Shown here: positions 45,897 to 54,234 of the stretch, piece after piece | Position numbering within the stretch: position 1 is the stretch's first letter | Layout: every line of letters starts with the position of its first letter | Source of the DNA: Sphingomonas sp. 35-24ZXX | GTDB lineage: Bacteria > Pseudomonadota > Alphaproteobacteria > Sphingomonadales > Sphingomonadaceae | Assembly: GCF_000786215.1 (NCBI RefSeq) | Contig: NZ_JROG01000003.1 | Span: forward strand, 992,001 to 1,056,000 | Direction: 5' to 3' | DNA: 64,000 nt | Position numbers and translations under genes: made by a program | The notes under the pieces: model-generated | Database searches by the model: none | Told to the model about the DNA's origin: nothing | The model's input: the letters and a program-made list of their open reading frames with translations, nothing else

Positions 45897-46214
45897 ATGC
45901 CAAAGCTGACCGTCATCAATCGCGCGGGCGAAGAGAGCACCATCGAAGCCGATACCGGCCTGTCCGTGATGGAAGCGATCCGTGACAATGGCTTCGACGA
46001 ACTGCTGGCGCTGTGCGGCGGATGCTGCTCGTGCGCGACCTGCCACATCCATGTCGATGCCGACTGGGCCGACAAGCTGCCCCCGATCAGCGCCGACGAG
46101 GACGACCTGCTCGACAGCTCCGATCACCGCAATGCGACCTCGCGCCTGTCGTGCCAGATCCAGATGACGGCTGCACTCGACGGCCTCAAGGTCGCCATCG
46201 CACCCGAAGATTGA
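45897..46214 (+). CDS. [2Fe-2S] ferredoxin (adrenodoxin/putidaredoxin type)
   Basis: A 105-residue electron carrier. Cluster cysteines: the C-x5-C-x2-C pattern in [10 protein letters not shown] plus the distal Cys in RLSCQIQM. The extra Cys in GGCCS gives a CC pair. The partner (P450, Rieske oxygenase or FeS assembly) is not in the window. A GGGGAG ribosome site precedes the ATG. Stop abuts the convergent CinA-like gene. Confidence 0.93.
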   Translation: MPKLTVINRAGEESTIEADTGLSVMEAIRDNGFDELLALCGGCCSCATCHIHVDADWADKLPPISADEDDLLDSSDHRNATSRLSCQIQMTAALDGLKVAIAPED

Positions 46215-46982
46215 TCAGATACCGCCGGGCGTGACTTCGCGCCCGGTGGCTTCCAGCGCGGATGCCAGCGCTGCGACGCAGCCATCGAGCTGCGCCTGAT
46301 CGACCGAGCGGATGACGAAATTCGCGCCGACCCGGCCTTCGCGGAAAAACGGATAGCTGCCGATCTGGCAGCCTTCATGCGCGCGCTCGGTCGCGCCCAG
46401 CATGTCCGCGACCTCGCTTTCGGCGACCCAGCAGCCCAGTGTGGCTGACAGCACCGGCAATCCGCCCTCGAGCGTGCCGGTGAGCGCATCGAGCATGCCG
46501 GCGGTGATGTGCGGCACGCCCGCCATCAGGAACAGGTTGCCGATGCGGATGCCGGGCGCACCCGACATGCGGTTCTCGATCAGCTCGGCGCCATCGGGGA
46601 CCCGCGCCATGCGCAGCCGCCCCTCGTTGAGACCGCCGCGGGTCTCATAATACCGCTCCAATATGGCGCGAGCGGTCGGGTGGATGACCACATCGACACC
46701 CAGAGCCTGCGCGATCGCATCGACGGTGATATCGTCATGCGTCGGCCCGATGCCGCCGGTGGTGAACAGATAGTCGTTGCGCACCCGCAGCAGGTTCACC
46801 GCCTCGACGATCGCATCCATGTCGTCGGCGACGACCCGCACCTCTTTCAGGCGGATTCCCTGCACATTCAGCCAGGTCGCGACCTGTGCGACATTCTTGT
46901 CCTGGGTGCGGCCAGAGAGGATTTCGTCGCCGATCACGATCAGCGCGGCGGTCCAGATGCGGGGGTTTTGGGTGGGGTGCAT
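46215..46982 (-). CDS. CinA N-terminal-like molybdopterin-binding domain protein
   Basis: A 255-residue COG1058 protein. The opening AALIVIGDEILSGRTQDKN and TTGGIGPTHDDITVDAIA are the diagnostic blocks of the MoaB/CinA-like (nicotinamide-mononucleotide/ADP-ribose pyrophosphatase) domain. The C-terminal nicotinamide-nucleotide amidase domain (PncC) of full-length CinA is missing, so this is the standalone type. ATG at 46982 fits the family N-terminus. Confidence 0.88.
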   Translation of the reverse strand: MHPTQNPRIWTAALIVIGDEILSGRTQDKNVAQVATWLNVQGIRLKEVRVVADDMDAIVEAVNLLRVRNDYLFTTGGIGPTHDDITVDAIAQALGVDVVIHPTARAILERYYETRGGLNEGRLRMARVPDGAELIENRMSGAPGIRIGNLFLMAGVPHITAGMLDALTGTLEGGLPVLSATLGCWVAESEVADMLGATERAHEGCQIGSYPFFREGRVGANFVIRSVDQAQLDGCVAALASALEATGREVTPGGI

Positions 46983-47168
46983 AGCGTGCCATGCAATACG
47001 CACTTTGCCCGGTGGCGCAAGACCAGAAGCAGGCTGCAGCGCGCCGCCTAGCCCATCGCGCGCGCCTGCTTTGATCGGAAATGAACCCAATTGGGCGCGC
47101 CCGGCGGCAGCGGTGGATCCTAGGCTTGAGCGGCACCATCCACCGCGCGATTCGAAAGGCCGCAGCCC

Positions 47169-47885
47169 ATGTCAGCGAAATCCAACGTCACCCGCGTTCA
47201 ACAGGCCCTGGCCGCCAAGGGATTCGACCCCGGGGTGATCGACGGCATCTGGGGCAAGCGAACCGAGGCCGCTGTTAGGGCATTCCAGACCGCGCGCGGA
47301 TTGCAGGCCGATGGCATCGTCGGGCCGCTGACCCGCGCGGCGCTCGGCCTGGAGCCCGCAGCGCAGGCCGATGCCATCGACGATCCCGCCCTGCCCTGGT
47401 TGCTCGAAGCCCGGCGGCTGCTGGGCATCCGGGAAACGCCGGGCAAGGACAACAATTACGTCATTCTCGATTGGGCCGACGAGCTGGGTATCCCCTATGC
47501 CTCGGACGATATTGCCTGGTGCGGGCTGTTCGTCGCGCATTGCATCGGCACCACGCTCAGCAACGAGCCGCTGCCGGCCAATCCGCTGGGCGCACAGAAC
47601 TGGAAACGGTTTGGCGGCCCGTGCACTCCCCAGCCAGGTGCGATCCTGGTGTTCTGGCGCGAGAATCCTGACAGCTGGAAGGGCCATGTCGGCTTCTATG
47701 TCGGGGAAGACACGAAGGGCTATTATGTGCTGGGCGGCAATCAGGAGGATGCGGTCAGCGTTGTGCGCATCGAGAAGCGCCGCCTGTTGAAGAGCGGAGT
47801 CCGCTGGCCGGCCTCCGTGCCCCTTGGCGCAGCAGGCCCGCGCCAGATGGCGCTGGGCAAGGGCTTTTCAACCTACGAGGCCTGA
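47169..47885 (+). CDS. Endolysin-like protein: peptidoglycan-binding plus TIGR02594/CHAP-type domain
   Basis: A 238-residue protein without signal peptide. Residues about 1-60 are a PG_binding_1 repeat (VQQALAAKGFDPGVIDGIWG and RAFQTARGLQADGIVGPLT). The rest is a TIGR02594-like NlpC/P60 or CHAP cysteine peptidase/amidase: IAWCGLFVAHCIG contains the nucleophile Cys, and KGHVGFYVGED the His, with GGNQEDAVSV following. This domain order is that of phage endolysins, but no phage genes surround it. Full length. Confidence 0.85.
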   Translation: MSAKSNVTRVQQALAAKGFDPGVIDGIWGKRTEAAVRAFQTARGLQADGIVGPLTRAALGLEPAAQADAIDDPALPWLLEARRLLGIRETPGKDNNYVILDWADELGIPYASDDIAWCGLFVAHCIGTTLSNEPLPANPLGAQNWKRFGGPCTPQPGAILVFWRENPDSWKGHVGFYVGEDTKGYYVLGGNQEDAVSVVRIEKRRLLKSGVRWPASVPLGAAGPRQMALGKGFSTYEA

Positions 47886-47901
47886 TGGCGGCACGGGGGC
47901 G

Positions 47902-48294
47902 TTATTCCCAGAAGGTGGCGCACCCCAGCGCGGCGAGCGAGGGATCGCGTGTGAGCACGACCAGCCCATCGTGAATGGCCTGCGCGGCGATCATCCGGTC
48001 GAACGGATCGCGGTGCTCGCCGGGCAGGGATCCCGCGAGCAGACCGCTGGATACCGATACGCCGATTTCGATAAATCCATCGGCCCCGGCAAGCTCTTCA
48101 AAGTTTTCAAAGACCGGGACAGCCGCCTGCCACTTGCCGATGCGGCATTTGGTGGCGATTTCCCAGGCGGATACCGCGCTCACGAAGATCGTGTTTCGCT
48201 CGTCACTGACTTCCTGGGCGACCTTGGCCGGCAAGGCCTTGTCACCGGTCCACCACCAGACAAGGGCATGGGTGTCGAACAGGTAGTCCGTCAT
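47902..48294 (-). CDS. PIN-domain toxin (VapC-like) of a type II toxin-antitoxin system
   Basis: A 130-residue PIN endoribonuclease. Acidic catalytic residues: first Asp in YLFDTHALVWWW, Glu in SAVSAWEIATK, Asp pair in HRDPFDRMIAAQA and a late Asp in LTRDPSLAAL. Probably cleaves tRNA or rRNA, by family. The ATG overlaps the antitoxin stop (ATGA), the usual coupling. Confidence 0.92.
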   Translation of the reverse strand: MTDYLFDTHALVWWWTGDKALPAKVAQEVSDERNTIFVSAVSAWEIATKCRIGKWQAAVPVFENFEELAGADGFIEIGVSVSSGLLAGSLPGEHRDPFDRMIAAQAIHDGLVVLTRDPSLAALGCATFWE

Positions 48295-48527
48295 TCCCAG
48301 GCCCGCAGCTCTTCCTCGGGCAACGGATCGAAAAAGAAGCCATCGGGGATGGGCGTCTTCAGCTTCAGTCGTCCGGGCCGCCGCTCCACCTTGGGCTTTT
48401 CCAGCGGCACCAGCCGGGCATAGGGCTTGCCTGCCTTGGCCAGGATGATCTCCTCGCCGGCGTGCGCGCGGTCGAGCAGCTTGGAAAAATGCGTTTTCGC
48501 GTCGTGGACGTTGACGATGCTGGTCAT
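48291..48527 (-). CDS. Phd/YefM-family antitoxin
   Basis: A 78-residue antitoxin. The N-terminal DNA-binding part TSIVNVHDAKTHFSKLLDRAHAGEEIILAKAGKPYARLVPL is the Phd/YefM fold; the C-terminal tail, with ERRPGRLKLKTPIPDGFFFDPLPEEELRAWE, wraps the PIN toxin and is a typical motif of this pair. ATG at 48527 lies only nine bases from the operator, so the mRNA leader must be short; the TTG at 48533 is less likely. Confidence 0.92.
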   Translation of the reverse strand: MTSIVNVHDAKTHFSKLLDRAHAGEEIILAKAGKPYARLVPLEKPKVERRPGRLKLKTPIPDGFFFDPLPEEELRAWE

Positions 48528-48536
48528 GGGCAAAAG

Positions 48537-48574
48537 TTAGTCCATTGACTGGACTAAGTCAACGGACTAAGTCC
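48537..48574 (-). promoter_or_regulatory. Probable autoregulatory operator of the PIN/Phd pair
   Basis: A perfect inverted repeat TTAGTCCA (48537-48544), 5-bp spacer, TGGACTAA (48550-48557), followed by a second right-hand half site GGACTAAGTCC at 48564-48574. It lies immediately upstream of the antitoxin start and fits cooperative binding by the toxin-antitoxin complex. Confidence 0.7.
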
Positions 48575-48626
48575 ACGCCATTCGCGGGGTCGCAAAAGTG
48601 GCCGCTCTGCCCTATATGGAATCACC

Positions 48627-49451
48627 ATGAACCAGTATGTCACCGTCACCAATGCCGACACGCCGATGCGCGACGGCACGATCAAGCTCCACGGCCAGGA
48701 TGGTTTTGATGGAATGCGCAAGGCGGGCCAGCTCGCTGCCCATGTTCTCGACGAGCTGACCTCGTTCGTCACCGAAGGCGTGACCACGGCGGAGATCGAC
48801 GCCAAGGCGCGCGAGCTGATGCTGGCGGGCGGCGGTATTCCGGCGACTTTGGGCTATCGCGGCTTCACCCACAGCTGCTGCACCTCGATCAACCATGTGG
48901 TGTGCCACGGCATCCCCGCCGACCGGAAGTTGAAGGACGGCGACATCATCAACATCGACGTCACTCCGATCGTCGATGGCTGGCATGGCGATACCAGCCG
49001 CATGTTCCTGATCGGCGATGTTGGGGTCAAGGCACGGCGGCTCGTCGACGTGACCTATGAATGCCTGATGCTGGGCATCGAGCAGGCGCGGCCCGGCAAC
49101 ACCATGGGCGATGTCGCGCATGCCATCCAGTCCTATGCCGAAAAGCACCGCTATGGCGTGGTTCGCGATTTCTGCGGCCATGGTCTGGGCCGACTGTTCC
49201 ACGATGCGCCCGAGGTCGTTCATGCCGGTCGCCCCGGCACCGGCCCTGAGCTTCGCCCCGGCATGTTCTTCACCATCGAGCCGATGATCAACATCGGCAA
49301 GCCTGCGGTGAAGATGTTGGAGGATGGCTGGACGGCGGTGACCCGCGACCGCTCGCTCTCGGCCCAGTTCGAACATTCGATCGGCATCACCGCGACGGGA
49401 TGCGAGATCTTCACCAAGAGCCTCAAGGGGCTGGACCACCCGCCTTATTGA
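48627..49451 (+). CDS. map: Methionine aminopeptidase, type I
   Basis: Removes the initiator Met from nascent proteins. 274 residues. Metal ligands: Asp in NIDVTPIVDGWHGDTSRMF (two Asp), His in FCGHGLGRLFHDAPEVVH, Glu in FTIEPMIN and Glu near the C-terminus in SAQFEHSIGIT. Intact to its usual end GLDHPPY. The parE fragment overlaps its last 28 bases on the other strand. Confidence 0.97.
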   Translation: MNQYVTVTNADTPMRDGTIKLHGQDGFDGMRKAGQLAAHVLDELTSFVTEGVTTAEIDAKARELMLAGGGIPATLGYRGFTHSCCTSINHVVCHGIPADRKLKDGDIINIDVTPIVDGWHGDTSRMFLIGDVGVKARRLVDVTYECLMLGIEQARPGNTMGDVAHAIQSYAEKHRYGVVRDFCGHGLGRLFHDAPEVVHAGRPGTGPELRPGMFFTIEPMINIGKPAVKMLEDGWTAVTRDRSLSAQFEHSIGITATGCEIFTKSLKGLDHPPY

Positions 49452-49536
49452 TCGGGGTTGCCAAGCTGTCGCGTGCAATGAATTCAGTAATTGCGTCCAT
49501 GTCAGCCTGGGCTTCAATGGACACGCGTAGTTTCAT
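49423..49536 (-). pseudogene. Truncated ParE-type toxin remnant
   Basis: A frame of 37 codons begins ATG at 49536, overlapping the parD stop (ATGA) as parE starts normally do. It encodes MKLRVSIEAQADMDAITEFI, the beta1-alpha1 part of ParE toxins, then runs into unrelated residues and stops at 49423 inside the antisense of map. Normal ParE is about 95-100 residues, so roughly 70 C-terminal residues are missing. The join with chromosomal sequence is near 49460. The toxin should be inactive. Confidence 0.75.
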
Positions 49537-49796
49537 TTGCCGACGCGCTCCCGAATGCGGCGTTTCATGGCTTCTGGATCCCATTTCACCACACGGCCGG
49601 CCTCGATATCGTCGATACCCTTCTGGATTTCGCGGCGCAGATCCTCAAGCTCTGCCTCGCGAAAACGCCGCTGAAGCTCCCAGCCACGCAGGGCATCCCG
49701 GATAGCCTCGCTTATGCTGGCATATTCGCCCGCTTCCACCGCCGCGTGCAGCAGCTGGTGATGCGCTTGCGTCAGCGTGATACTTGCCTTTTCCAT
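49533..49796 (-). CDS. ParD-like antitoxin (orphaned)
   Basis: An 87-residue antitoxin with an N-terminal ribbon-helix-helix (MEKASITLTQAHHQLLHAAVEAGEYASISEAIRDAL) and a helical C-terminal toxin-binding region (LEDLRREIQKGIDDIEAGRV). GAAAGGA precedes the ATG. Its partner parE is reduced to a fragment, so the antitoxin may persist as a DNA-binding protein or as an anti-addiction module against related toxins. Confidence 0.87.
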   Translation of the reverse strand: MEKASITLTQAHHQLLHAAVEAGEYASISEAIRDALRGWELQRRFREAELEDLRREIQKGIDDIEAGRVVKWDPEAMKRRIRERVGK

Positions 49797-49971
49797 GTCG
49801 ATCCTTTCGATGCGGTGGGATTATATCGCACCAGCATTCCGCTGATCAACTCCCATTCGGGCACACCGGTCTGCCCAAAATATAGGCACTGCCGACATCG
49901 CTTGCCCGCAATTCCATCAGGCCCCGCAATAATGTTGCAACGCAGCCAAGCTTTTGTGGCGGATTGCGTCT

Positions 49972-49987
49972 TGGCACGTTAATTGTT
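49972..49987 (+). promoter_or_regulatory. Sigma-54-like promoter upstream of glnB
   Basis: TGGCACG (49972-49978), four bases, TTGTT (49983-49987) matches the -24/-12 consensus TGGCACRN4TTGCW except GT for GC at -12. It lies about 158 bases upstream of glnB, in a 348-base gap between parD and glnB. I see no convincing NtrC site. No other gene appears in this gap. Confidence 0.55.
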
Positions 49988-50126
49988 TGGTAGCAGTCCA
50001 CGGGGGACTCGGGCGATGTGCTGCGCACAGGCCCGGATACCTTTGCGGCCATATCAAAACGGTCCGGCACGCCCGCACCGTGTTTTCCCATAACCGCCCT
50101 GCCCACCCGGGCGCGGCGGCCGATGA

Positions 50127-50483
<357 letters not shown>

Positions 50484-50607
50484 TCCAACGGGCGCGCGCA
50501 CATCCAGGAGAGGCCTGCCCCGGCAAGGCCGCAACAACAATATCAGTTCCAATCGAAGGGGGGGCCGCAAGGCCCTGATCGCGATTACATGAAGAGGGAA
50601 AGCTAAC

Positions 50608-52020
50608 ATGGCAAAAACCGCCAAAGACATTCTGGCAATGATCAAGGAAAACGAGATCGAGTGGGTCGACGTCCGCTTCACCGATCCCAAGGGCAAGTGG
50701 CAGCACCTGACGATGTGCGCCGGTGTCATCGGCGAGGACGAGCTGGAAGACGGCCTGATGTTCGACGGTTCGTCGATCGAGGGCTGGAAGGCGATCAACG
50801 AATCCGACATGATCCTGCGCCCCGACATGGACGCGGCCTATATCGATCCGTTCTCGGCCGATCCTATGCTGATCCTGTTCTGCGACATCGTCGAGCCCGG
50901 CACCGGCGAGCTCTATGCCCGCGATCCGCGCAGCACCGCCAAGCGCGCCGAAGCCTATCTGCAGTCGACCGGCATCGGTGACACCGTGTACGTCGGCCCC
51001 GAAGCCGAATTCTTCATGTTCGACGATGTGCGCTTCTCGGACGGTTATGCCGGATCGATGTTCTCGATCGACGATATCGAGCTGCCCACCAACTCGGGCC
51101 GTGCGTACGAAAGCGGCAACCTGGCCCACCGTCCGCGCGCCAAGGGTGGCTATTTCCCGGTTGCGCCGGTCGACAGCGTGGTCGACGTCCGCGCCGAGAT
51201 GGTCAGCACCATGCTCGAAATGGGCCTGCCCTGCGACAAGCATCACCATGAAGTCGCCGCCGCACAGCACGAACTGGGCCTGACCTTCGGCACGCTGACC
51301 CAGACCGCCGACCGCATGCAGATCTACAAGTATGTCGTCCACATGGTCGCACAGGCTTATGGCAAGACGGCAACGTTCATGCCCAAGCCGATCAAGAGCG
51401 ACAACGGATCGGGCATGCACACCCACATCTCGATCTGGAAGGAAGGCAAGCCTTTGTTCGCGGGCAATGGCTATGCCGGCCTGTCGGACATGTGCCTGTA
51501 CTTCATCGGCGGCGTCATCAAGCACGCCAAGGCGCTGAACGCCTTCACCAACCCGACCACCAACAGCTACAAGCGTCTGGTGCCCGGCTTCGAAGCGCCG
51601 GTGCTGCTGGCCTATTCCAGCCGCAACCGTTCGGCATCGTGCCGCATCCCTTATGGCACCGGCGAGAAGGCCAAGCGCGTGGAATTCCGTTTCCCGGACG
51701 CGATGGCCAACCCGTATCTGTGCTATTCGGCGCTGCTGATGGCGGGTCTCGACGGCATCCAGAACAAGATCCACCCCGGCGAAGCGATGGACAAGAACCT
51801 GTACGACCTGCCGCCCGAAGAGCTGAAGGAAGTGCCGACCGTCTGCGCCTCGTTGCGTGAAGCGCTCGATTCGCTGATCGCCGACCACGACTTCCTGCTG
51901 AAGGGCGACGTGTTCCTCAAGGACCAGATCGAAGCCTATATCGAGATGAAGTGGGCTGAAGTGACGCGTTGGGAAACGACCCCGTCGCCGGTCGAGTTCG
52001 ACATGTATTACAGCTGGTAA
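50608..52020 (+). CDS. glnA: Glutamine synthetase type I
   Basis: Ammonium assimilation enzyme, 470 residues, dodecameric class I-beta. Segments: FDGSSIEGW (near residue 53), EAEFFMFDD (metal Glu), [11 protein letters not shown] (His/Glu metal ligands), NGSGMHTH and [20 protein letters not shown]. The adenylylation Tyr is in [11 protein letters not shown]. Spacing of about 120 bases from glnB with a GAGGG ribosome site before the ATG. Confidence 0.98.
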   Translation: MAKTAKDILAMIKENEIEWVDVRFTDPKGKWQHLTMCAGVIGEDELEDGLMFDGSSIEGWKAINESDMILRPDMDAAYIDPFSADPMLILFCDIVEPGTGELYARDPRSTAKRAEAYLQSTGIGDTVYVGPEAEFFMFDDVRFSDGYAGSMFSIDDIELPTNSGRAYESGNLAHRPRAKGGYFPVAPVDSVVDVRAEMVSTMLEMGLPCDKHHHEVAAAQHELGLTFGTLTQTADRMQIYKYVVHMVAQAYGKTATFMPKPIKSDNGSGMHTHISIWKEGKPLFAGNGYAGLSDMCLYFIGGVIKHAKALNAFTNPTTNSYKRLVPGFEAPVLLAYSSRNRSASCRIPYGTGEKAKRVEFRFPDAMANPYLCYSALLMAGLDGIQNKIHPGEAMDKNLYDLPPEELKEVPTVCASLREALDSLIADHDFLLKGDVFLKDQIEAYIEMKWAEVTRWETTPSPVEFDMYYSW

Positions 52021-52041
52021 TCAGCGACAGTTGATACACGC

Positions 52042-52078
52042 AAAAAAGGCGCCTCGGGGTAACCCGGGGCGCCTTTTT
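52042..52078. terminator. Terminator of glnA, bidirectional
   Basis: An 11-bp stem GGCGCCTCGGG (52048-52058) with CCCGGGGCGCC (52063-52073), one G-U wobble, 4-base loop, six As before and five Ts after. Works in both directions for the convergent glnA and glycine-zipper genes. Confidence 0.92.
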
Positions 52079-52099
52079 GGTGTCTGAATACCGGCAGGA

Positions 52100-52516
52100 T
52101 CAGCGGCAGCGCGTGCCGTTGCGGTCGATCGCCCGACCTGCTGCCGCGCCGCCCGCTGCGCCAAGGATGGTGCCCAGCGTGTCCGAACCGCCCGGCGCAA
52201 TGATATTGCCCAGCACGCCGCCAGCGATGCCGCCAACGATCAGTCCGGTGGTGCCATCGGACCTGCGGCAATAATAGCGGCCGTCCTGCCCGCGATAGAC
52301 GCGGTCATTGCGGCTGAGGCGGCGTTCGCGATAGCGCCGGTCGTCACGGTAATAGCGTCCCGCATCATAGCCGCCGTAAGCCGGGTCAGGGCGGTTGTAG
52401 TCATACTGGCGGTATGACGAGAAACCGCGGTCGCGATAGCCTGATCCGGCGCATCCGCTGACGACCGTCGCGGCGATCAATGCCGCGCCCAGCGACATGG
52501 TTTTCCTGCTGAACAT
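52100..52516 (-). CDS. Glycine-zipper lipoprotein
   Basis: A 138-residue lipoprotein (lipobox VSGC near residue 22). Middle part is Tyr/Arg-rich (about residues 27-80, with RDDRRYRERR). The C-terminal glycine zipper GLIVGGIAGGVLGNIIAPGG and LGAAGGAAAGRAIDR is of the Rick_17kDa/glycine-zipper-2TM type, with a final Cys. Likely an outer-membrane or periplasmic structural protein. ATG at 52516 starts the signal. Confidence 0.88.
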   Translation of the reverse strand: MFSRKTMSLGAALIAATVVSGCAGSGYRDRGFSSYRQYDYNRPDPAYGGYDAGRYYRDDRRYRERRLSRNDRVYRGQDGRYYCRRSDGTTGLIVGGIAGGVLGNIIAPGGSDTLGTILGAAGGAAAGRAIDRNGTRCR

Positions 52517-52644
52517 GATGTTGCTCTTCCTTGTGCCTTCTCGTCTTGAGGACGCACGGGCGGCACGAACCGTTCCGCAAAAAGGCGCTGAAAGCCCGCA
52601 TTGACCCTTCCCCGCATCCCCGATCCGGGGCATGAATTACGACA

Positions 52645-54234
52645 ATGCTGCGTCTGTTGCCCCTGTTGTTAGTCCTGCTGCTCGCCGCCTGTTCTAACGG
52701 ACCTGTCTCGCCGATGGCAGCGCCGGGGCCGGACCGGCTAGTGCGGCTGGCCGATGCCGAAATCCGGGGCCTCGATCCACAGGTCTATTCCGATCTTGCT
52801 TCGCTGCGCGTGGCGGCCGACCAGTTCGAGGGGCTCACCCGGTTCGATGGCGCAGGCCAGGCGGTTCCGGGGCTCGCGCGCGAATGGGTGATTTCGCCTG
52901 ATGGGCGCAGCTGGACATTCCGCCTGCGGCCCGATCTGCGCTTTTCGGATGGCACGCCGATCCGCGCGAGCGTGTTCGCGCGCGGATGGCAAAGGCTGAA
53001 CGACGATGCGACCGGGTCGCCGCATGCCGCGCTGTTTGCGGCCATCACCGGTATCACCGCCCCCGACGCCGACACGGTTGTCGTGCGTCTGGGCGCCCCT
53101 TTCCCTCAGCTTCCCGCATTGCTCGCGCATCCGGCGATGGCGGCATTGCCATTGCATCGCGCCGCAGCCGGAGCGGACTGGACCGCCGAGCGTCCGCTGG
53201 TGACGTCGGGCCCCTATCGCACTCGCGACTGGCGACTGAACGACCGGCTGGTGCTGGAGCGTAATCCGAATTGGCACGGCGGTCAGGCGGCCATTGCCAC
53301 GGTCGTGTGGAAACCGGTCGACGATGCGCTGGCCGGCATGCGGCTGTTCCTCGCGGGCGAGGCCGATATCTCGGGCGACTATCCGCAAAGCCGCCATGGC
53401 TGGCTGGCTCAGCAGCGGCCGGACGTGGTGCGCACCGGCGATTATCTGGGCAGCTATTATTTCACGCTCAACACCCGCAAGCCGCCGTTCAACGATCTGC
53501 GCGTGCGCCGGGCGCTCAGCATGGCGGTCGATCGCGCCTGGATCACCCGGGCGCTTCTGCCGATGGGCAATGCTCCCGCGCTCGGCATCGTTCCGCCCGC
53601 GCTCTACGACGGCCGCACTTTCCGTCCCGACTGGGCCGACTGGCCGCTGACACGCCGCCAGCGCGAAGCGGCACGCCTGCTGGCGCAGGCGGGCTTTTCG
53701 CCTCAACGGCCGCTGCGCTTCGAGATCCGGATCAATTCTTCGGCCGAACACCGGCGGATGGCGGTCATTCTGTCGGCGATGTGGAAACCGCTCGGAGTCG
53801 AGGCCAGCATTCTCAACAGCGAACCTGCGCTGCACTTTGCCGCGATGCGCCGCGGCGATTTCCAGATGGCGCGATCGGGCTGGATTGCCGATCTTCCCGC
53901 GCCGGAAAACTTTCTCGCGGTCCACCGCTCGGACGCGGGCGAGGTCAACTATTCGGGCCATGCCGACCCACGGTTCGATGCGCTGCTCGACGCTGCCATG
54001 GCGCAAGGCGATCCCGCGCTTCGGGCAGACGCGATGGCCCGGGCCGAGGCGCAACTGATCGAGGCCATGCCGGTCATCCCCCTGTGGTTCTATCGCAGCG
54101 GCGCGCTGGTCGCCCCGCGGGTTGCGGGCTGGACCGACAATCCTGGCAACATCCATCCCAGCGCGGCGTTGTCGCTCCGGCACACCCCTGCTATCGCGGC
54201 TGGGGGCGGACAGGCAGCGAGAGGCGGAACATGA
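52645..54234 (+). CDS. Peptide-type ABC substrate-binding lipoprotein (SBP family 5)
   Basis: A 529-residue lipoprotein (lipobox LLAAC near residue 16) of the OppA/DppA family. Family signatures are EIRGLDPQVYSDLASLRVAADQFEGL at the start of the fold, FRLRPDLRFSDGTPI and a helical IWKPVDDALAGMRLFLAGEADI-type region. Probably binds oligopeptides or a related ligand. No permease or ATPase gene is nearby; a second binding protein follows with a four-base overlap. Confidence 0.87.
   Translation: MLRLLPLLLVLLLAACSNGPVSPMAAPGPDRLVRLADAEIRGLDPQVYSDLASLRVAADQFEGLTRFDGAGQAVPGLAREWVISPDGRSWTFRLRPDLRFSDGTPIRASVFARGWQRLNDDATGSPHAALFAAITGITAPDADTVVVRLGAPFPQLPALLAHPAMAALPLHRAAAGADWTAERPLVTSGPYRTRDWRLNDRLVLERNPNWHGGQAAIATVVWKPVDDALAGMRLFLAGEADISGDYPQSRHGWLAQQRPDVVRTGDYLGSYYFTLNTRKPPFNDLRVRRALSMAVDRAWITRALLPMGNAPALGIVPPALYDGRTFRPDWADWPLTRRQREAARLLAQAGFSPQRPLRFEIRINSSAEHRRMAVILSAMWKPLGVEASILNSEPALHFAAMRRGDFQMARSGWIADLPAPENFLAVHRSDAGEVNYSGHADPRFDALLDAAMAQGDPALRADAMARAEAQLIEAMPVIPLWFYRSGALVAPRVAGWTDNPGNIHPSAALSLRHTPAIAAGGGQAARGGT

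Noticed and set aside
49846-50106. An 86-codon minus-strand frame upstream of glnB
   Set aside because: No ribosome site, no domain, and it runs across the sigma-54-like promoter in the spacer.
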